Origin: Candidatus Altarchaeales archaeon WOR_SM1_86-2
GTDB lineage: Archaea; Altiarchaeota; Altiarchaeia; IMC4; MCBC01
NCBI GenBank assembly: GCA_001723855.1
Contig: MCBC01000105.1
Coordinates: forward strand, 1-19,141
Reading direction: 5' to 3'
Length of the DNA: 19,141 nucleotides
Shown: in pieces, positions 14,666-19,141 of the stretch
How the letters are laid out: every line of letters begins with the position of its first letter
Position numbering within the stretch: position 1 is the first letter of the stretch
Notes under the pieces: generated by a model
Told to the model about the DNA's origin: nothing
Seen by the model: the letters and a program-made list of their open reading frames with translations, nothing else
Databases searched by the model: none
Made by a program: the position numbers and the translations under genes

Positions 14666-15550
14666 TCAGTCGAATGCCGCGTCATAGATGTCCTCGAGAC
14701 CTATAACCTGCCCCTTCTTCTCAAATAATTCCCTGACAATCTTCTTCTGAACGTCGTTCTTAACGGTCCCGATCCGCAGCGCACCGATACCTGATTTCCC
14801 CGTACCTTCGATTTCCTTGCCGTTATCATTTGCGTCGACGCCTTCAACACCATAGGGGGGATAGGCATTAACGTCTGCCATAACCTCGATGCAGTCAAAC
14901 TGCTCCCAGATTTCTCTTTTAACTATGCAGATTTTCGGAGGTCCTGTTGTGACAACGATATCTGGCTGGAAGTCCTTTAATGCGTTGACTGTGGCTTCAT
15001 CGCTTCTCACTTCATAGGGCTTTAGTTCCGCATGATATACCTTCTTTACCTTTTCAATGGCAGCCATTGCCCTGTCAAGCCCTCTTGACGTGACCGCGAC
15101 CTTTGCTCCTTCCTTAACAAGGAGCGCACCTATCCTTAATCCCACAGGTCCCGTTCCCGCGAAAACAATTGCCTTCTTTCCCTTCAATGACTCGCCTTTT
15201 TTCTCAATAGCTTCCTTGATTTTCACGACGGTTCCTACAGCGGTTGTGTTTGCACCGTCCGTATCCGCTACGATAGAAACCTTAAACGGGTCAAACATCT
15301 GTCCCACGGCTTTATCCATCATCTCATCCCCTTTCACCACATCATGACCCCCTATAAAGACCGCCGTGTTTACCAGGTCTTTCGGGTGGCGGGGGAAAAT
15401 AGTGTCATTAATTAAATCTGGGATGTCGCCAACATCAACTCCCGTGTAGGGAACAACCACCAGATCCTCAACATCCGCATCGTACGCTTCGATCAAGTCA
15501 AAGGGGCTTGCGTATTTCTCCATGCTCAAATATATCAATACTTTTTTCAT
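14666..15550 (-). CDS. mtdB: NAD(P)-dependent methylene-tetrahydromethanopterin dehydrogenase
   Basis: 294 aa, matching the length of MtdA/MtdB of methylotrophs (about 290). It oxidises methylene-H4MPT to methenyl-H4MPT with NAD(P)+. The N-terminal pterin-binding domain has YLSMEKYASPFDLIEAYDAD and PYTGVDVGDIPDLINDTIFP, followed by FIGGHDVVKGDEM and MFDPFKVSIVADTDGANTTA. The Rossmann domain has KKAIVFAGTGPVGLRIGALL (125-144) with GTGPVG at 132-137, then VTSRGLDRA. Ser155-Arg156 after the second strand could favour NADP, as in MtdA/MtdB. The end has VEGVDANDNGKEIEGTGKSG and IGALRIGTVK. This is the pyridine-nucleotide enzyme, not the F420-dependent Mtd of methanogens, which is unrelated. It is divergent from ade with a 52-bp shared upstream region. 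Confidence 0.9.
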   Translation of the reverse strand: MKKVLIYLSMEKYASPFDLIEAYDADVEDLVVVPYTGVDVGDIPDLINDTIFPRHPKDLVNTAVFIGGHDVVKGDEMMDKAVGQMFDPFKVSIVADTDGANTTAVGTVVKIKEAIEKKGESLKGKKAIVFAGTGPVGLRIGALLVKEGAKVAVTSRGLDRAMAAIEKVKKVYHAELKPYEVRSDEATVNALKDFQPDIVVTTGPPKICIVKREIWEQFDCIEVMADVNAYPPYGVEGVDANDNGKEIEGTGKSGIGALRIGTVKNDVQKKIVRELFEKKGQVIGLEDIYDAAFD

Positions 15551-15602
15551 TTTCTTTTTTTAGTAATTAAGAAATGATAATAAAAAATAATGAACAATAA
15601 AG
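15551..15602. promoter_or_regulatory. short divergent promoter between mtdB and ade
   Basis: 52 bp of almost pure A/T (TTTTTAGTAATTAAG, AATAAAAAATAATG). Both genes must find their promoters here or start with very short leaders. No palindrome was seen. Confidence 0.35.
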
Positions 15603-17300
15603 GTGAACGATATTGTGATCGAGAACGGAGCCCTGGTTAATGTCTGCACATCCGAAATCTACGGGGCTAATGTCGGAATAAAATCCGGGAAAATCACCTG
15701 TGTCGGTGATAAAAAGATGAGCGCTGAAGAGACTGTAAATGCAAGGGGCTATTATCTTGTTCCGGGGCTTATTGACGCCCACATCCACATAGAAAGTTCA
15801 ATGATAACATTGAGCGAGTTTGCGCGCACGGTTATTCCTCACGGCACCGCAGCGATAGTGACGGACCCCCACGAAATCGCCAATGTCGCAGGGATAGAGG
15901 GGATTAAAGTTCTGGTTGAGGAAAGCAGAAAAATCCCTCTCAAAGTCTATTTTACGATCCCCTCATGCGTTCCCTCCACTCCCTTTGAAACATCCGGGGC
16001 TGAGATCGGGATAAAGGAAATTGAAGAAATGCTTTCCTGGAAAGAGGTTGTCGGGTTGGGGGAGGTCATGAATTTCCACGGGGTAATCAACTCCGACCCG
16101 GAGGTTTTAGAAAAAATAAGGGTTGTTAAAGAAATGAGGGGGGTTGTGGACGGGCACTGCCCGGGGTTGAGCGGGGAGGCATTAAATGCGTATATTTCCG
16201 CAGGCGTCCAATCAGACCACGAGTCCACAACAGCCGGGGAAGGGCTGGAAAAGATAAGATCCGGGATGAGGCTGATGATCAGGGAGGGCTCTGCCGCCAA
16301 AAATCTGGGGAGTTTATCCGGGATATTTGATTTTCCCGGAGAATATGCGGGCAGATGCATGCTCGCAACAGATGACCGCCATCCGGGTGATTTAATCTCT
16401 GAAGGACACATGGACGGCATAATCAGAAAATCAGTATCCGGGGGGATGGACCCAGTGGATGCGATAAAACTCGCCACCATCAACCCCGCGGAATACTTTC
16501 ATCTGGAGAACTCCGGTTATATTGCCCCTGGTAAAGATGCCGACATATTGTTCGTCAGTGACCTGGAGGACTTTAGGGTTGAGAAGGTGATGATTAAAGG
16601 GAAAATTACGGCAGAGAAAGGCAGATTTATTTCAAAACTTCTTTCGTTTCCATACCCCGGATCCGTTACCAATACCGTTAACCTGAAACGGGTGTCGCCC
16701 GGAAGTTTTAACATTCTTGCGGGCAAGGAAAACAAGGTGGATGTCAGGGTGATCGGGGTGATCGGGGGCGAGATTTTAACGGACGAGAGAATTGAGTGTT
16801 TGCAGGTCAGGGACAATAAAATCCTTCCAGACCCTGGCAGAGACGTTGCCAGGATTGCCGTGGCGGAGAGGCATAAAGGAACGGGAAATATTGGATTGGG
16901 GTTTGTTTCCGGATTTGGATTAAAGAAGGGGGCGTTCGCGTCAAGCGTTGCGCACGATTCCCACAACATTATTGTGGTCGGGAGCAATGAGAATGACATG
17001 TGCGATGCGGTAAATAAAATAATTGAAACCCGGGGCGGGATGGTTGTTGCTCATAACCGTGAAATTCATTGCCTTAAGCTTCCGATCGCCGGCTTGATTT
17101 CAGACATGAAAGCCGAAGAGGTGAACGAGAAACTCGGGGTTTTGCATAGGGAAGTGAAGAAGCTGGGGGTTAAGATGGAATCGCCGTTCATGGCTTTGTC
17201 GTTTCTTGCTTTACCGGTGATTCCAAGGTTAAAGCTGACAGATAAAGGTTTGTTCGATGTTGAGCGCTTTAAGTTCGTTGACCTGGTTGTTAATCTTTAA
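15603..17300 (+). CDS. ade: adenine deaminase
   Basis: 565 aa amidohydrolase that turns adenine into hypoxanthine and ammonia for purine salvage. Metal and catalytic motifs: PGLIDAHIHIESSM (54-67) with His60 and His62, VTDPHEIANV (87-96), GLGEVMNFHGV with Glu153, DGHCPGL with His185, QSDHEST with His206 and ATDDRHPGDL with Asp257-Asp258. The C-terminal domain reads HKGTGNIGLGFVSGFGLKKG, then AHDSHNIIVVG, IETRGGMVVAHN and SPFMALSFLALPVIP, all as in Ade. The start is GTG at 15603, supported because IVIENGALVNVCTSEI is where family members begin; the nearby ATG at 15590 is out of frame. Its last ~21 codons occur again at 17968-18030, and a convergent protease operon ends 6 bp after the ade stop. 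Confidence 0.95.
   Translation: MNDIVIENGALVNVCTSEIYGANVGIKSGKITCVGDKKMSAEETVNARGYYLVPGLIDAHIHIESSMITLSEFARTVIPHGTAAIVTDPHEIANVAGIEGIKVLVEESRKIPLKVYFTIPSCVPSTPFETSGAEIGIKEIEEMLSWKEVVGLGEVMNFHGVINSDPEVLEKIRVVKEMRGVVDGHCPGLSGEALNAYISAGVQSDHESTTAGEGLEKIRSGMRLMIREGSAAKNLGSLSGIFDFPGEYAGRCMLATDDRHPGDLISEGHMDGIIRKSVSGGMDPVDAIKLATINPAEYFHLENSGYIAPGKDADILFVSDLEDFRVEKVMIKGKITAEKGRFISKLLSFPYPGSVTNTVNLKRVSPGSFNILAGKENKVDVRVIGVIGGEILTDERIECLQVRDNKILPDPGRDVARIAVAERHKGTGNIGLGFVSGFGLKKGAFASSVAHDSHNIIVVGSNENDMCDAVNKIIETRGGMVVAHNREIHCLKLPIAGLISDMKAEEVNEKLGVLHREVKKLGVKMESPFMALSFLALPVIPRLKLTDKGLFDVERFKFVDLVVNL
17229..17291. repeat. 63-bp direct repeat, copy inside ade
   Basis: Identical to 17968-18030 except one base (T at 17236 against G at 17975), same orientation, offset 739 bp. 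It ends 9 bp before the end of ade. Confidence 0.95.
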
Positions 17301-17305
17301 TTCGA

Positions 17306-17716
17306 TTATTCAAATGTTTTCCAATCGCCGGTTATACCCAGGTTCATGATCATATAATCAATAATGAGTTTACACTTTCCCTCAAAGAAATTGGCACCCA
17401 AAACAAGTTCCTCTCCTAACTCCGGAATCAACAACGCATCAACATTATTCCCGGTGATGCTCATTGTGAAATCAGGTGATAAAAGAGATAACTCCGGGAT
17501 ATTTGTTAATTCGGCATCTGTTGTGCCGCCAGCAACGCCAACTTTCTCATAACCCATTTTCAAAAGTCCCAGATAATCTCCTATACTTAGGTCAAGAAAT
17601 GTAAAATTCGCCCCGCAGTCAACCAACGCGTTAACTACAACCGAACGCTCCCCCTTTATGATAACGGGAACCCTGAAAACGTTATCCTCATCGGAACTAT
17701 ATTTGAACTCAGTCAT
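17306..17716 (-). CDS. retropepsin-like aspartyl protease
   Basis: 136 aa, the size of a single-domain retropepsin-type protease, which must dimerise to be active. The catalytic region is VVVNALVDCGANFTFLDLSI (27-46), with Asp33-Cys34-Gly35-Ala36 in place of the usual D-T/S-G-A. The second hallmark is DALLIPELGEELVLGANFFE, then KCKLIIDY, matching the LG.dfL....id pattern of PF13650/PF13975 types. Upstream FRVPVIIKGERSVVV provides the first strand of the fold. Its ATG overlaps the TGA of the 69-aa gene (ATGA), so the two are coupled. Both lie on a compact segment bounded by the ade 3' end and its copy. Cysteine in the active triad position is unusual and could lower or redox-tune activity. Substrate unknown. 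Confidence 0.75.
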   Translation of the reverse strand: MTEFKYSSDEDNVFRVPVIIKGERSVVVNALVDCGANFTFLDLSIGDYLGLLKMGYEKVGVAGGTTDAELTNIPELSLLSPDFTMSITGNNVDALLIPELGEELVLGANFFEGKCKLIIDYMIMNLGITGDWKTFE

Positions 17717-17922
17717 TGTAAACGATAGATAAAATGCTTTATGCTCTCATTCTTCCCATGCCCGACACACACTATCTCATAACCATCCCTTCCCGCAATT
17801 TGAAACAAATCCTTTCGCGCATCTCCAATCAGAACTTTTCCTTCTTTTGTTACACCCACGTACTTGTTGGGGTTCTCTTTTGCCGCATCCTGCATAACAT
17901 TGTATAATTTGGCTATTTTCAT
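17713..17922 (-). CDS. 69-aa unknown coupled to the protease
   Basis: Starts MKIAKLYNVMQDAAKENPNK and ends ESIKHFIYRLQ. It has a short helix, then two-stranded GVTKEGKVLIGDARKD, then EIVCVGHGKNESIKHFIYRL. No family was recognised. The compact alpha/beta make-up and the position in front of a protease-like gene resemble small two-gene modules in archaea. Translation is coupled to the protease by ATGA. A TATA-like TTTTTATTTTTTAAAT on the minus strand (about 17942-17960) lies 20-40 nt upstream, so this gene is first in the operon. The promoter sits next to the duplicated ade end at 17968. Confidence 0.65.
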   Translation of the reverse strand: MKIAKLYNVMQDAAKENPNKYVGVTKEGKVLIGDARKDLFQIAGRDGYEIVCVGHGKNESIKHFIYRLQ

Positions 17923-17967
17923 GTTAATTGTTAGTATTATGGTATTTAAAAAATAAAAATATCTAAA

Positions 17968-18030
17968 TTAAAGCGGACAGATAAAGGTTTGTTCGATGTT
18001 GAGCGCTTTAAGTTCGTTGACCTGGTTGTT
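17968..18030 (+). pseudogene. duplicated 3' end of ade
   Basis: 63 bp, 62 identical to ade 17229-17291, encoding TDKGLFDVERFKFVDLVV in the same frame, then TAG. It has no start. It marks the far edge of the protease cassette and lies 19 bp from the convergent phosphoesterase stop. Near identity implies a recent event or ongoing conversion. Confidence 0.95.
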
Positions 18031-18049
18031 TAGGCATGCAAAGCCCCAT

Positions 18050-18784
18050 TTAGAACTTCCTGTCCACCATAACCCGGCTATCTTCACCAATATTTTTCAA
18101 TTCTATTTTAATCCTGCCGTCAGATATGTCGATGATGTTATAGCAGTTGCGGTAACTCCCCCTTAACCTGTCGCTTGATACGGAGCCCGCGGTGCAGAGT
18201 ATCGCAACCCCCGAAGAAGATTCCATTACCCAGTTATGGGGAACATGCTTATGGCCGTTCAAAACAAGGTTCACGCCGGCGTCATAAATCAATTTCAGAA
18301 CATCTCCGGCGTCATACAGCACGCTTCTTTCCCTTCCCGTCAGCGGGACAGGAATGAGGTGGTGGTGCAATACGATAATCTTATATCCCATATCGGCATC
18401 TTCCAGTTTTTCCCTTAACCACTGCTGTTGCTCCCTGCCGATCTGTCCCACATCCAGATCCGGCTCGCTGCTGTCGCAGCAGATAATCCGGATGCCATCG
18501 ATAATCCTCTGGAAGTATCTTTCACCAAAAAGACGCTCGAAGGTCAGGTAACCAACGTTTCTCGCGTCATGGTTCCCCGGTATAATCAATTTTTCTGTAT
18601 CGATCTCTTTCAACCTTTCAAAAACACCTTCAAGTTCCTTCTTTAAGCCGTCCATACTCAAATCCCCGGTTATGATTGTTATGTCCGGGTCAAGGTCATT
18701 TACTTCATCAATGCACCGAGAGAGCATCTCTGCGTTAAATGCTGCTGACCCGTAGTGTATGTCGGATACATGTGCTATCTTCAT
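18050..18784 (-). CDS. calcineurin-like metallophosphoesterase
   Basis: 244 aa, class III/CpdA-like in length. All five metal motifs are present: DIHYG (8-12) with Asp8 and His10, GDLS (40-43) with Asp41, GNHDAR (70-75) with Asn71 and His72, VLHHHLIP (137-144), and NGHKHVPH (175-182). Between them lie CCDSSEPDLDVGQIG and EQQQWLREKL, the helix of cyclic-nucleotide phosphodiesterase relatives. It is predicted soluble and could hydrolyse a phosphodiester or phosphomonoester; substrate cannot be read. It is convergent with ade. The start region (MKIAHVSD) sits on a 17-bp tandem duplication that also copies its ATG; the copied ATG leads to a stop after two more codons, so 18784 is the real start. 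Confidence 0.9.
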   Translation of the reverse strand: MKIAHVSDIHYGSAAFNAEMLSRCIDEVNDLDPDITIITGDLSMDGLKKELEGVFERLKEIDTEKLIIPGNHDARNVGYLTFERLFGERYFQRIIDGIRIICCDSSEPDLDVGQIGREQQQWLREKLEDADMGYKIIVLHHHLIPVPLTGRERSVLYDAGDVLKLIYDAGVNLVLNGHKHVPHNWVMESSSGVAILCTAGSVSSDRLRGSYRNCYNIIDISDGRIKIELKNIGEDSRVMVDRKF

Positions 18785-18812
18785 CTTAATTATAACTTCA
18801 TCTTAATTATAA
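18779..18812. repeat. 17-bp tandem duplication over the phosphoesterase start
   Basis: CTTCATCTTAATTATAA occurs twice exactly, 18779-18795 and 18796-18812. The unit contains the start codon and part of the leader. A TATA-like TTTAAAAATA (minus strand, 18820-18829) lies beyond, so the duplication lengthens the leader by 17 nt. Confidence 0.85.
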
Positions 18813-19028
18813 TGGCAAGTATTTTTAAACGAAGGCGTGTAATAGTTTATGTCAAGTAATCTGACAAAGTCAAGTTAATAAATACATTGCAAAAATAGAT
18901 TATTAAGGCAGAATTCTAAAAAAATCAAAATTGCAAAAATTGCAAGAAGTCCTAATTAAGTATAACGATTTTATGTTATTTTGCGGTTTCCGTTAACACC
19001 AAATGAATTTGAAATGAAATCATATTTA
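18813..19028. other. AT-rich intergenic region
   Basis: Holds the promoter side of the phosphoesterase gene. A TTGCAAAAA motif recurs (about 18887, 18931 and 18940, the last as TTGCAAGAA). No gene, tRNA or hairpin was recognised. Confidence 0.35.
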
Positions 19029-19141
19029 TTAGCCTAATGACCTGAATAGCGACAATGTGCCACCTACACTTCCAATCGTATCTCCTCCTTCAAAAGATCT
19101 TTCATCCCAATTTTCTTTAACATATCCCGGGTAGAGTTTGA
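19029..19141 (-). CDS. C-terminal end of a protein running off the window
   Basis: From the right edge the minus strand is open for 36 codons, reading KLYPGYVKENWDERSFEGGD then TIGSVGGTLSLFRSLG and TAA (19029-19031). Composition and codon use look coding. The glycine- and serine-rich end is not one I recognise. The 5' part lies outside the window. Confidence 0.5.
   Translation of the reverse strand, partial: KLYPGYVKENWDERSFEGGDTIGSVGGTLSLFRSLG

Noticed and set aside
15947..16483. Long minus-strand open frame inside ade
   Set aside because: It is a shadow of the strongly supported adenine deaminase, with no recognisable domain.
1..19141. CRISPR array, tRNA or rRNA genes
   Set aside because: No regularly spaced repeats, no cloverleaf with TTCRA loop and no ribosomal RNA sequence was recognised by eye.

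Overview
The window looks archaeal. It is AT-rich between genes and moderate in GC within them. TATA-like boxes lie 20-45 nt upstream of several starts, with few Shine-Dalgarno sites. Gene content fits too: archaeal-type AAA ATPases with nuclease-like C-termini, a methylene-tetrahydromethanopterin dehydrogenase, a TIGR04076-type protein and a ribbon-helix-helix regulator cassette. An uncultured C1-metabolising euryarchaeal lineage is my best guess; the species cannot be read from the sequence.

Left part (1-7080): an accessory zone full of broken and duplicated pieces. It holds a small unknown gene, a truncated flippase start, an internally deleted ATPase, three generations of one AlbA_2/HATPase/winged-helix gene (one nearly whole with a one-base frameshift, two remnants), and two intact archaeal ATPases. 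Scattered between them are two fragments of the 3' end of wecB and about four copies of a ~52-bp repeat (called R here), all in one orientation, at module boundaries.

Middle (7078-11012): a minus-strand nucleotide-sugar block. It encodes UDP-GlcNAc 2-epimerase (wecB) coupled by ATGA overlap to a small TIGR04076-like protein, then UDP-glucose dehydrogenase and UDP-glucuronate decarboxylase. The last two together would make UDP-xylose from UDP-glucose for surface glycans.

11300-13090: a plus-strand three-gene operon of RHH regulator, alkaline-phosphatase-superfamily hydrolase and PAPS-reductase/ATP-sulfurylase-like PP-loop enzyme. The regulator and the PP-loop enzyme end in the same RLRxLGY tail. 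13123-14002 is an AbiEii-like nucleotidyltransferase with an upstream partner, a likely toxin-antitoxin pair. 14130-17300 holds a YdjM-like membrane protein, an NAD(P)-dependent methylene-H4MPT dehydrogenase (mtdB type) and, divergently, adenine deaminase (ade). 17306-17922 is a retropepsin-like aspartyl protease coupled to a 69-residue unknown. Then come a calcineurin-like phosphoesterase and a partial gene at the right edge.

The most striking pattern is shared by two distant places. At both wecB and ade an intact gene is followed by a small accessory cassette and then by a second, truncated copy of that same gene's 3' end (209 bp at ~96% identity for wecB; 63 bp with one mismatch for ade). 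In both, the copy sits on the promoter side of a cassette gene that runs convergently to the host gene. This suggests cassettes that enter at gene 3' ends while leaving the host gene intact.
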